Shown here: piece after piece, positions 1 to 6,457 of the stretch
Numbering within the stretch: position 1 is the first letter of the stretch
Layout of the letters: every line of letters begins with the position of its first letter
NCBI GenBank assembly: GCA_036259875.1
Contig: DATAAZ010000056.1
Location: 1-8,830, forward strand
DNA length: 8,830 nucleotides
Source of the DNA: DATAAZ01 sp036259875
Lineage (GTDB): Bacteria > Actinomycetota > Thermoleophilia > Gaiellales > Gaiellaceae
Direction of reading: 5' to 3'
Program-made: the position numbers and the translations under genes
The notes under the pieces: generated by a model
Seen by the model: only the letters and a program-made list of their open reading frames with translations
What the model was told of the DNA's origin: nothing
Databases searched by the model: none

Positions 1-25
1 CGCGCCTCCGATGTGTGGAGGCGCG
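1..25 (-). terminator. Hairpin downstream of the LVIVD-repeat gene, probable terminator
   Basis: A perfect 9-bp inverted repeat (CGCGCCTCC at 1-9, GGAGGCGCG at 17-25) with a 7-nt loop lies 25 nt after the stop codon of the minus-strand LVIVD gene. Its position and strength fit an intrinsic terminator. Any T-tract, and any extension of the stem, would lie beyond the window edge, so the terminator call is not fully testable here. Confidence 0.6.
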
Positions 26-50
26 GGCCGCTCGTACCCGTCTGGCTCGG

Positions 51-1763
51 CTAGGCCGGGCGGCCGGTGAGCGCCCCCGCCCCGCCCGGAGCGAGGCCGC
101 CGCGCCGCGGCGCCGCCGCGATCCGCGCGGACGTCCGGCAGCCTTCCATGTTCAGCGTGTCGGGCACCTGGACGCGCAACGTGCCGGCACGCCTCGGCCT
201 GAGATGCGTCGTCGCGACGCCGCTCGCGTTCGTCCTGACCGACCTCTCGAGGCCTCCGCCGACGAGGCGGACGCGGACCGCGGGGGCGCCCTGAGCCCAG
301 ACGCGAACGCGAACGGTGAACATCGTGTGCCGCCGCGCGCGGAGGCGTCCGGTCGTCCGGACGGTGCAGTCCATCGCCTCGACCTGCGTCTGCGGGTTCA
401 GCCGGTCGAGGCTGAGCGCCCGCGTCGCCCACGGCTCAGCGAGGCGCCAGATGTTCAGCCCCTCGCCGATATGCGTGTCGTAGATCAGGTCGTTGTACCA
501 GTAGCTCGACCAGTTCCCGCTCAGGTCACAGCAGGGGAACGGCCCTCCGGGCGGCACCGGCCGGGGCGGCGGATCGCTCCAGGCGACCTCCTGCGGCGCT
601 GACGGGGACGTGAAGTCGATCACGCCCGTCCCCGCCTGGTAGCTCCCGTGCACGAGGACGTGCCGGTCGAGGAAGGGAGCGACGTTGTAGTTGTGGAGCG
701 TGCAGTTCTCGCTCGAGGTCTGCGGGCGCGGCAGCGTCCAGGTCCCGAGCAAGCTGCCGTCCGAGGCGCGGTAGAAGAAGAAGCTCCTCTTCAACGGGTC
801 GTCGGTCGCCTCGCATTCGGCTATGACGCCGCCGCCGGGCTCCCAGCCGAAGATGATGATCTCGCCGTTCCAGGAGAACGACGCCGAGTGGCCGACGGTG
901 ACGGTCGGGACGACGCGCTGGTAGAGCAGCGCGGGATCCTCGAGCGTGCCTCCGCTGGCGCCGCCGATGCTCCAGACGCTCATCCCCGGGCCGCCGGCGC
1001 AGGCGACCAGGTTCTTCTCGATGAAGACGCTCGTGTCGTGGCACTGCCACGCGACCGACGCGGTTCCGACCGTGACCGAACCCGTCAGGAGCTCGTGCCT
1101 GAGGACGCGCGCCGTCGCCGGCGCCGAGAGTGGGACCTCGACAATCGAGATGCCCGCGCACGAGCCCGTCCCGGCGCCCGCGTTCGCCGGCGGGTTCGTC
1201 CCGCCGCTCGACGGGCTGTTGTAGATGAGGAGTCGGTTGTTCGCCGGGTCGGGCACTGCGGTCGCCGTGTGCGACCCGCAGAGCGTTGCGACCTGGGCGA
1301 CGAGCGTCGGGTTCGCCGGGTTCGAGATGTCGAAGACGTGCAAACCCTCGAATCCCGGGGCGACGGGGACGCCGTCACAGGTCAGCGTCGCGCCGAAGAG
1401 ACCGGGCGTACCCGCGCCGGTGTTCCACGAACGGACGAGGATGTTCCGATAGACGACCACGTCGCCCTGGTTGCCCTCGCAGGCCGTGAACGAGACCTGA
1501 CTCGGCGCGCTCGGGTCCGAGATGTCGCGGATGTTGAATCCACCCCACGTCCCTTGGTATGCGAACCTGCCCTGGAACGCGATGTCGCTGTGGAACTGGG
1601 CGTACGGGACGCCCGTCCCGACCGCGAGTCGCGGTTCCTCGATGTGCCCGAGCGGCACCAGGTTCGGCGATCGCGGGTCAGCCGTGTGGCCCGCCCATGC
1701 GACCCCCGGGAGCGCGAGAGCCGCAAGGGCGAAGGCCAGAACAAGACGGGCGTGCTTCTGCAT
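51..1763 (-). CDS. Secreted LVIVD-repeat beta-propeller protein with C-terminal Ig-like domain
   Basis: A 570-aa exported protein of unknown substrate. Residues 1-24 form a Sec signal peptide (basic MQKHAR, hydrophobic core, AWA cleavage site). Residues about 35-445 hold LVIVD-type repeats, which build beta-propellers: GGFNIRDISDPSAP (74-87), GLHVFDISNPANPTLV (140-155) and GTGVIDFTSPSAP (378-390). A histidine recurs near the start of successive repeats (H59, H165, H242, H292, H357, H431). Residues about 466-545 look like a small Ig/invasin-type beta domain with a TNASGV turn (511-516), flanked by C466 and C542, which could form a disulfide. The tail after 550 is Gly/Ala/Arg-rich and has no sorting signal that I recognise. 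The ATG at 1763 is supported by GGAGGT 5 nt upstream. The gene is monocistronic, divergent from tldD, and followed by a hairpin. Family assignment is good; the function (surface binding or scaffold) is inference. Confidence 0.85.
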   Translation of the reverse strand: MQKHARLVLAFALAALALPGVAWAGHTADPRSPNLVPLGHIEEPRLAVGTGVPYAQFHSDIAFQGRFAYQGTWGGFNIRDISDPSAPSQVSFTACEGNQGDVVVYRNILVRSWNTGAGTPGLFGATLTCDGVPVAPGFEGLHVFDISNPANPTLVAQVATLCGSHTATAVPDPANNRLLIYNSPSSGGTNPPANAGAGTGSCAGISIVEVPLSAPATARVLRHELLTGSVTVGTASVAWQCHDTSVFIEKNLVACAGGPGMSVWSIGGASGGTLEDPALLYQRVVPTVTVGHSASFSWNGEIIIFGWEPGGGVIAECEATDDPLKRSFFFYRASDGSLLGTWTLPRPQTSSENCTLHNYNVAPFLDRHVLVHGSYQAGTGVIDFTSPSAPQEVAWSDPPPRPVPPGGPFPCCDLSGNWSSYWYNDLIYDTHIGEGLNIWRLAEPWATRALSLDRLNPQTQVEAMDCTVRTTGRLRARRHTMFTVRVRVWAQGAPAVRVRLVGGGLERSVRTNASGVATTHLRPRRAGTLRVQVPDTLNMEGCRTSARIAAAPRRGGLAPGGAGALTGRPA

Positions 1764-1768
1764 GCGAG

Positions 1769-1774
1769 ACCTCC
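1769..1774 (-). promoter_or_regulatory. Shine-Dalgarno site of the LVIVD-repeat gene
   Basis: GGAGGT on the minus strand lies 5 nt before the ATG at 1763. It is one of only two clear Shine-Dalgarno sites in the window (the other precedes sigH) and fixes the start so that the protein begins with a proper signal peptide. Confidence 0.8.
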
Positions 1775-1793
1775 GTCCGGAAAAGGGGAGCCG

Positions 1794-1799
1794 ATGCTA
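1794..1799 (-). promoter_or_regulatory. Possible -10 element of the LVIVD-repeat gene
   Basis: TAGCAT on the minus strand fits the loose actinobacterial -10 pattern TANNNT. It would give a leader of roughly 25 nt that includes the Shine-Dalgarno site. No convincing -35 is seen at 16-19 bp, so this is a weak call. Confidence 0.3.
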
Positions 1800-1832
1800 A
1801 TCGATACCCCCCTTCGACGCCAGACCGCTCAC

Positions 1833-1860
1833 AAGGTTGGTCGGTCCCTCGACTAACCTT
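1833..1860. promoter_or_regulatory. 11-bp inverted repeat in front of tldD, candidate operator
   Basis: AAGGTTGGTCG (1833-1843) and CGACTAACCTT (1850-1860) are complementary over 11 positions with one G-T pair, separated by the 6 nt GTCCCT. The repeat ends 10 nt before the tldD start. Its right arm contains TAACCT (1854-1859), a possible -10 element of tldD, so a protein bound here would block that promoter. As RNA it would form a stable hairpin, but no T-tract follows, which argues against a terminator. The binding factor is unknown. Confidence 0.5.
1854..1859 (+). promoter_or_regulatory. Possible -10 element of the tldDE operon
   Basis: TAACCT fits TANNNT and lies 11 nt before the GTG at 1871, which would give a leader of only about 5 nt. 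There is no Shine-Dalgarno sequence before tldD, so near-leaderless initiation is plausible. No good -35 is seen. Confidence 0.35.
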
Positions 1861-1870
1861 CCGCCCGCCC

Positions 1871-3310
1871 GTGCGCGACCTCGCCCGAAACGCCGTCGAC
1901 GCCGCGACCACGGCGGGCGCCGACTACGCGGACGCGCGCGCGGTGACGCGCCGCTCGCAGACGGTCGCGACGCGAAACGGCGAGGTGGAGTCCGTCTCGG
2001 ACGCCGAGAGCGCCGGGATCGGGGTTCGCGTGCTCGTCCGGGGCGCCTGGGGTTTCGCGTGCGACCCTAGGCTCGACGAGGAGGGAGCGCGCGAGGCCGC
2101 CCGGCGGGCGGTCTCCTTCGCCGGCGCGAGCGCCTCGCGCCTGAAGCGGAACGTCGAGCTCGTCCCGACGCCCGGCGCAAGGGGCGAGTACCGGACGGAC
2201 GCGCGCCGGAATCCGGTCGACGTCCCGCTCGAGGAGAAGATCGAGCTCTGCCTGCGCGCGGACGACGCCCTTGCCGCTCCCGGGATCGCAGTCCGGCAGG
2301 TCTCCGTGAGAGCGCAGTGCGAGCGCCGCGCCCTCGCCTCGTCGGAGGGTGCGGACGTCGTGCAGGACCTTTGGGAGTCCGGCGGCGGCATCGACGCGCT
2401 CGCGATCGCGGACGGGCGGGCCCAGACGCGAAGCTACCCGTCGAGTCACGGCGGCTCGAGCGCGCAGGCGGGGTGGGAGTACGTCGAGGCGCTCGGCCTC
2501 GACCGGCACGCGCCGCGAGTCGCGGAGGAGGCGCAGGCACTTCTGCGTGCGGATCCTTGCCCTGCTCGAATGACCACGGTCGTGATCGACGCCGAGCAGA
2601 TGCAGCTCCAGGTGCACGAGTCGGTCGGCCATCCGACCGAGCTCGATCGCGTGTTCGGCACGGAGGCCGCCTATGCCGGCACGAGCTTTCTCCGCGCCGA
2701 GGACGCGGGTCGGTTCCGGTACGGCTCCGAGGTCATGAACGTCACTGCGGATCCGACCACGCCGGGTGGGCTGGGGACGTTCGCCTGGGACGACGAAGGC
2801 GTCCCCGCGCGGCGCGAGCCGGTCGTCGAGGCCGGCGTGCTGCGTGCGTTCATGTCTTCCCGCGAGACGGCCGCGCTGCTCGGCACGGGCGCGGGCGGGT
2901 CCATGCGCGCCGACGGCTGGAGCCGCATGCCGCTCGTGCGCATGACCAACCTCCACCTGGAGCCGGGCGAGGGCACGCTCGAGGACCTGCTCGCCGACGT
3001 CGACGAGGGCGTCTACCTCGCGACGAACAAGAGCTGGTCGATCGACGACAAGCGCCTGAATTTCCAGTTCGGGACCGAGATCGCGTGGGAGATCAGACGC
3101 GGCAGGCTCGGGAGGATGCTCCGCGACGCGACGTACACCGGCGTGACCCCGATCTTCTGGGGATCGCTCGACGGCGTCGCCGGTCGGGACGAATGGCAGC
3201 TGCACGGGCTCACGAACTGCGGCAAGGGCCAGCCGGGCCAGCACGCGCACGTCTCGCACGGCGCGGCACCCGCCCGCTTCCGCAACGTCCAGGTCGGCGT
3301 GCGCTCTTGA
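1871..3310 (+). CDS. tldD: TldD-family metallopeptidase subunit
   Basis: A 479-aa protein, the usual size for TldD, the catalytic subunit of the cytoplasmic TldD/TldE heteromer. In E. coli this complex removes microcin B17 leader peptide and degrades unfolded peptides such as CcdA fragments. The zinc motif HExxxH is intact (H249-E250-S-V-G-H254), and the third-ligand cysteine lies in NCGKGQP (C450). The N-terminal domain (about 1-200) carries the typical RNGEVESVSDAESAGIGVRV segment. The reading frame is open further upstream (to 1559), but that stretch is antisense to the LVIVD gene. The GTG at 1871 gives the expected N-terminus LARNAVDAA. The gene overlaps tldE by 3 nt and is surely co-transcribed with it. 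No precursor peptide or toxin is visible nearby, so the physiological substrate is unknown. Confidence 0.93.
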   Translation: MRDLARNAVDAATTAGADYADARAVTRRSQTVATRNGEVESVSDAESAGIGVRVLVRGAWGFACDPRLDEEGAREAARRAVSFAGASASRLKRNVELVPTPGARGEYRTDARRNPVDVPLEEKIELCLRADDALAAPGIAVRQVSVRAQCERRALASSEGADVVQDLWESGGGIDALAIADGRAQTRSYPSSHGGSSAQAGWEYVEALGLDRHAPRVAEEAQALLRADPCPARMTTVVIDAEQMQLQVHESVGHPTELDRVFGTEAAYAGTSFLRAEDAGRFRYGSEVMNVTADPTTPGGLGTFAWDDEGVPARREPVVEAGVLRAFMSSRETAALLGTGAGGSMRADGWSRMPLVRMTNLHLEPGEGTLEDLLADVDEGVYLATNKSWSIDDKRLNFQFGTEIAWEIRRGRLGRMLRDATYTGVTPIFWGSLDGVAGRDEWQLHGLTNCGKGQPGQHAHVSHGAAPARFRNVQVGVRS

Positions 3311-4671
3311 GGGACGCGCCCGCGGCCCTCGAGCTCGCCGAGCGCGCGTGCCGCGCCGTCGCGGGCGGCGAGGCCGACGTCCTCGCCCACCGCGAGCGGT
3401 CTGGGTTCGCGCGCTTCGCCGCGTCCGTCGTCCACCAGCCGACTCTCGTCGACGATGCCTCCGTGACCATCCGCGTCGTCCGGGACGGGAAGGTCGGCGC
3501 CGTCTCGACGAACCGAACGGACGACGAAGGCCTCCGCGCCGCGGCTCGCCGCGCCGCCGAGGCGGCCGACCGCGGCCGGGTCGATCCCTCCTTCCCTGGA
3601 CTGCCGCCGCCCGCTCCGCTCCCGGACGTCAAGGGGTTCGACGAGGCGGTCGCGGCGCTCACGCCCGAGGAGCAGGCTGAGCGCTCGTGGAGGGCGATCG
3701 AAGCGGCGGGCAATCTGAACCTGTACGGCTACTTCACGAGTGCGGTCAGCGAGCTCGCGGTGGCTTCGACGACCGGCGTCACCGTCTCGCAGGCGCTCAC
3801 CGACGCGACCGTCGTCGCGCTCGCCGCCGACGACGAGACTTCCGGCTACGCCGACGCTACGGCGTGGCGGCTCTCGGACCTCGATCCGGCCGCGGCGGCG
3901 CGGGCAGCCGCCGAGACGGCCGAGCGCACGCGAGGGGCCCGCGAGCTCGGGCCCGGAACGTACCGCGCGGTCCTTGCGCCCGACGCCTTCGGCGACCTTC
4001 TCTGGTACTTCGGGTTCAGCTCGCTCGGGGCGCTCGCGTTCCTCGAAGGGCGCTCCTTCTTCTCCGGACGGCTGGGCCATCGCGTCTTCGATCCGAGCTT
4101 CTCGCTCGTCGACGACGCGCTCGACCCCGACGGGCTCCCGAAGGCGTTCGACTTCGAGGGAGTTCCGAAGCAGCGGGTCGAGCTCGTCGCGGGCGGCGTC
4201 GCCCGGGACGTCGTCTGGGACAGCCGAACCGGGGCGCGGGCGGGGAAGTCCTCGACCGGGCATGCGCTCGCGGCCCCGGCGCAGGCGCATGGGCCGCTCG
4301 CGCTCAATCTCGCCGTGGCGGGCGGCGACGCGACTCCCGAGGACCTCGCCGAGCGCGTCGGCGACGGGATCTACGTGTCGCGGCTCCACTACCTGAGCGT
4401 CGTCGACGCGCGGGAGGCGATCTTCACGGGGATGACGCGGGACGGGACGTTCCGCGTAGAGCGCGGCCGCATCACGGAGCCGCTCGTCAACCTGCGGTTC
4501 ACCACGTCCTTTCCGGCGCTCGCCGAGCGGCTGCTCGGCCTCTCGCGCGAGCGCAAGCTCGTCAATCAGAGCGACTTCTACGGCGAGCGCTATCCGTACG
4601 GGGCGCTCGTCCCGGCCGTCGCAACCGAGCACTTCACGATCGTCGGGACGGGGTCGCGTCCCGGGCTGTAG
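3307..4671 (+). CDS. pmbA: TldE/PmbA-family protein, non-catalytic partner of TldD
   Basis: A 454-aa protein, the expected length for TldE/PmbA. It aligns with TldD in overall plan (N-terminal alpha/beta domain, then beta-rich C-terminal domain with GTYRAVLAPDAFGDLLWYF and GTFRVERGRITEPLVNLRFT) but has no HExxxH, as expected for the partner subunit that shapes the peptidase chamber. The TTG start at 3307 overlaps the tldD TGA (TTGA), a translational-coupling arrangement. The open frame extends back to 2317, but that part is a shadow of tldD with no homology. No Shine-Dalgarno site is evident, so initiation probably depends on terminating ribosomes. An alternative start further inside is possible but would remove the first helix. 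Confidence 0.9.
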   Translation: MRDAPAALELAERACRAVAGGEADVLAHRERSGFARFAASVVHQPTLVDDASVTIRVVRDGKVGAVSTNRTDDEGLRAAARRAAEAADRGRVDPSFPGLPPPAPLPDVKGFDEAVAALTPEEQAERSWRAIEAAGNLNLYGYFTSAVSELAVASTTGVTVSQALTDATVVALAADDETSGYADATAWRLSDLDPAAAARAAAETAERTRGARELGPGTYRAVLAPDAFGDLLWYFGFSSLGALAFLEGRSFFSGRLGHRVFDPSFSLVDDALDPDGLPKAFDFEGVPKQRVELVAGGVARDVVWDSRTGARAGKSSTGHALAAPAQAHGPLALNLAVAGGDATPEDLAERVGDGIYVSRLHYLSVVDAREAIFTGMTRDGTFRVERGRITEPLVNLRFTTSFPALAERLLGLSRERKLVNQSDFYGERYPYGALVPAVATEHFTIVGTGSRPGL

Positions 4672-4677
4672 GCCGGC

Positions 4678-4694
4678 GGCCGGGTTCCCCGGCC
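4678..4694. terminator. GC-rich hairpin between tldE and secG
   Basis: GGCCGGG (4678-4684) pairs perfectly with CCCGGCC (4688-4694) around a 3-nt loop, 6 nt after the tldE stop. An outer palindromic pair, GCCGGC at 4672-4677 and 4701-4706, could lengthen it. No T-tract follows on either strand. It lies between convergent genes and could act on both transcripts. The rest of the spacer up to 4785 shows nothing else that I can name. Confidence 0.55.
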
Positions 4695-4785
4695 GGGCAT
4701 GCCGGCCTCTCCGGACGGCGGTCGAAGCACGGCCGCGAGGGACCGCGCCCACCGCGACGGCCCCGAGCACGACGAGGCGCGACCG

Positions 4786-5007
4786 CTATCGCAGGAGGTA
4801 GAAGAGTCCGATCGAGGTCGCGGTGAAGACGAGCGCGACCACGATCGTGAGCCGGGTCAGGTTCCGCTCCACGATGTGCTGACCACCCTGCGAGGCGGGT
4901 GTGAAACCGAGCCCGCCGAACCCGGTGTCGCGCCCCGAATGCATGAGCACGAGCACGACCAGGAAGATCGAGACGAGGACGTGGGCCGCGGCGAGAATCC
5001 CGAGCAC
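4786..5007 (-). CDS. secG: SecG, protein translocase auxiliary subunit
   Basis: A 73-aa membrane protein with two transmembrane helices (about residues 2-20 and 50-70) joined by a loop containing HSGRDTGFGG. The LVLMHSGR segment followed by a Gly-rich loop and IVERNLTRLT is the SecG pattern. SecG binds SecYE in the cytoplasmic membrane and assists SecA-driven export, for example of the LVIVD protein nearby. I prefer the GTG at 5007 to an in-frame GTG at 5040 (84 aa). The shorter form starts right before the first helix as SecG proteins usually do, and a TATCCT -10 hexamer sits 6 nt upstream, which would put transcription start on the GTG. It lies downstream of the receiver gene on the same strand. 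The glycolytic genes that often precede secG in other bacteria are absent. Confidence 0.88.
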   Translation of the reverse strand: MLGILAAAHVLVSIFLVVLVLMHSGRDTGFGGLGFTPASQGGQHIVERNLTRLTIVVALVFTATSIGLFYLLR

Positions 5008-5013
5008 ACCGTC

Positions 5014-5019
5014 AGGATA
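5014..5019 (-). promoter_or_regulatory. -10 element of secG, leaderless arrangement
   Basis: TATCCT on the minus strand, 4 of 6 matches to TATAAT, ends 6 nt before the GTG at 5007, so the predicted transcription start coincides with the start codon. If GTG 5040 were the true start, this hexamer would be coding. No clear -35 is seen. Confidence 0.45.
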
Positions 5020-5055
5020 GCGGCGCGAGGGCCGCGCCACGGAGCCGGCTCGCCG

Positions 5056-5454
5056 CTACGCCGGCCCGTTGGGGCAGGGCGGCGATGCGTCGAGGATCGC
5101 GTTGACCAGCTCCGATGCGATTCGGTCCTTCGTCACGTAGCCGGAGCCGCCCGCCGCGCGAGCCTTCGCGACGTCGGAGGGCGCGTTGGAGCCGGTCAGG
5201 AAGAGGACGCACGTGTCCGGAAGCTCGCGCCGGATCCGTTCCGCGGCCGCGAAGCCGTCCATGACCGGCATGCTGATGTCCATCAGGACGACGTCCGGCT
5301 TGATCGCGCTCGCGAGCTCGGTCGCCTCCTCGCCGTTCGCCGCCCGCCCGACGACGTCGATGCGCCGCTCGATGCTCAGGAACGCCTCGACGCTCTCCGC
5401 GAAAAGATCGTGATCGTCGGCGATCAGAACCCTGAGGTGACCCCTCGACCCCAT
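5056..5454 (-). CDS. Stand-alone response-regulator receiver domain protein
   Basis: A 132-aa CheY-like protein made of a receiver domain alone. The acidic pocket D13-D14, phosphoacceptor D59 (VLMDISMPVMDG), switch T87 (LTGS) and K109 (VTKD) are all present, so phosphorylation by a histidine kinase is expected. The DDHDLFAESVEAFLSIE start resembles the receiver of NarL/FixJ regulators, but the protein stops at about residue 132 with a Pro/Cys tail and has no DNA-binding domain. I see no frameshifted output domain downstream: the TAG is followed by secG within 48 bp. No kinase gene is in the window. The ATG at 5454 directly follows a promoter. It could be a phosphorelay intermediate or act through protein contact; which one is unknown. 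Confidence 0.9.
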   Translation of the reverse strand: MGSRGHLRVLIADDHDLFAESVEAFLSIERRIDVVGRAANGEEATELASAIKPDVVLMDISMPVMDGFAAAERIRRELPDTCVLFLTGSNAPSDVAKARAAGGSGYVTKDRIASELVNAILDASPPCPNGPA

Positions 5455-5460
5455 CAGGCA

Positions 5461-5491
5461 AGTTTACCCAGGGTTTGGAAGGAAAAGTCAA
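5461..5491 (-). promoter_or_regulatory. Promoter of the receiver-domain gene, leaderless arrangement
   Basis: On the minus strand, TTGACT (5486-5491, 5 of 6 matches to the -35 consensus) and TAAACT (5461-5466, 4 of 6 matches to the -10) are separated by 19 bp. The -10 ends 6 nt before the ATG at 5454, so the transcript would begin at the start codon. No Shine-Dalgarno sequence is present, which agrees. The 19-bp spacer is longer than the ideal 17. Confidence 0.55.
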
Positions 5492-5513
5492 TCCGGCGCC
5501 GCTACCACAGGAT

Positions 5514-6434
5514 TTACCGCTCCGAGGACTGAATCGCGAGCCCTCGTTCGACGCCGACGTGCTCCACCTGGAGCGTCGTGTGGTCGATTCCGAAGCGGTG
5601 GCGAAGCATTCGCTCGAGGTCGAGCCGGATCCGGTGGCAGTCCGCGTCCGGGTCGACGAGCACGTGGGCCGAGAGGGCCGGGAAGCCGCTCGTGACCGTC
5701 CAGACGTGGAGGTCGTGCGCCTCGACGACGCCCGGGTGGGCTGCGAGCGCCTGCCCCACGTCGCCCGGCGGTGCCGACTCAGGCGCTCCTTCGAGGAAGA
5801 TTCGGCCGGATTCCTTGAGGAGCGACCAGGCGGCCGCCAGCATCAGCACGACCACGATGAGCGACGCCAGCGGGTCGAAGCGGTTCCAACCGGTCGCGAG
5901 GATGAGCGCGGCCGCGGCGCCGGTGCCGGCGAACGCGGCGAGGTCGGTGAGGATGTGGAGATACGCGCCTCGGACGTTCAGGCTGTCGCGGCGCGCGCGG
6001 GCGAGGAGCGCGACGACGAGGAGGTTGACGGCAATCCCGGCGGCCGCGACGACGCCGACCGCGACCGCGTCGACGTCCGGCGGGTCGACGAGGCGGTCGA
6101 CGGCCTCGTAGAGGATCCAGATCGAAATCAGGACGAGCGTGATGCCGTTCGCCTGCGCGGCCAGGATCTCGGCGCGGGCGAACCCGAACGTCCACCGGCC
6201 GCGGGCCGGCTGCGCGGCAGCCCACGAGGCGACAAGCGCGAGGGCGAGCGCCGCCGCGTCCGTGAGCATGTGGCCGGCGTCGGCGATGAGGGCGAGGGAC
6301 CCGGCCACGACGCCGACGACGACCTCGGCCACCATGAACGAAGCGAGCACGGCCAACGCGACCGAGAGGAGCCTCCGATCGCCGGCCCGCGTTGCATCGG
6401 CGTCACGGTGAGGCGGGCGCGCGTCGAGCTCCAC
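5514..6434 (-). CDS. Cation diffusion facilitator, probable zinc/H+ antiporter (CzcD/ZitB type)
   Basis: A 306-aa inner-membrane exporter that moves divalent metal, probably Zn2+, out of the cytoplasm in exchange for protons. Six transmembrane helices span about residues 22-205. The metal site is the paired HxxxD signature, H55-M-L-T-D59 in helix 2 and H160-I-L-T-D164 in helix 5, which in this family indicates zinc preference. The cytoplasmic C-terminal domain (about 215-295) carries HDLHVWTVTSG with H240 and H243, typical of CzcD-like members. The His-rich loop between helices 4 and 5 found in some relatives is missing here. The GTG start at 6434 gives a short hydrophilic N-terminus; there is no Shine-Dalgarno sequence. 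The gene starts 23 bp from a divergent glycosyltransferase gene and ends 59 bp before the receiver gene. No metal-sensing regulator is visible. Confidence 0.9.
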   Translation of the reverse strand: MELDARPPHRDADATRAGDRRLLSVALAVLASFMVAEVVVGVVAGSLALIADAGHMLTDAAALALALVASWAAAQPARGRWTFGFARAEILAAQANGITLVLISIWILYEAVDRLVDPPDVDAVAVGVVAAAGIAVNLLVVALLARARRDSLNVRGAYLHILTDLAAFAGTGAAAALILATGWNRFDPLASLIVVVLMLAAAWSLLKESGRIFLEGAPESAPPGDVGQALAAHPGVVEAHDLHVWTVTSGFPALSAHVLVDPDADCHRIRLDLERMLRHRFGIDHTTLQVEHVGVERGLAIQSSER

Positions 6435-6440
6435 CGAACC

Positions 6441-6447
6441 TATTCTG
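6441..6447. promoter_or_regulatory. Overlapping divergent -10 elements between the CDF and glycosyltransferase genes
   Basis: TATTCT (6441-6446, plus strand) lies 11 nt before the TTG at 6458. Its complement, read one base over as CAGAAT (6442-6447, minus strand), lies 7 nt before the GTG at 6434. The intergenic region is only 23 bp, so both promoters must share this short AT-rich patch. The minus-strand hexamer is the weaker match. No good -35 is seen on either strand. Confidence 0.35.
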
Positions 6448-6457
6448 CCTCCGCGTC

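Noticed and set aside
648..1856. 402-aa open frame antisense to the LVIVD gene
   Set aside because: It is a charged, motif-free shadow of a gene with a clear signal peptide, repeats and Shine-Dalgarno site.
1853..3259. 468-aa open frame antisense to tldD
   Set aside because: It is an Arg/Ala-rich composition artefact of high GC with no recognisable motif; the opposite strand encodes a complete TldD with its zinc site.
3013..4770. 585-aa open frame antisense to tldD and tldE
   Set aside because: It spans two well-supported genes on the other strand, has Arg/Glu/Gly-rich low-complexity sequence, and shows no family resemblance.
5008..5040. Longer SecG starting at GTG 5040
   Set aside because: It would add 11 non-conserved residues and place the -10 hexamer TATCCT inside the gene; not fully excluded.
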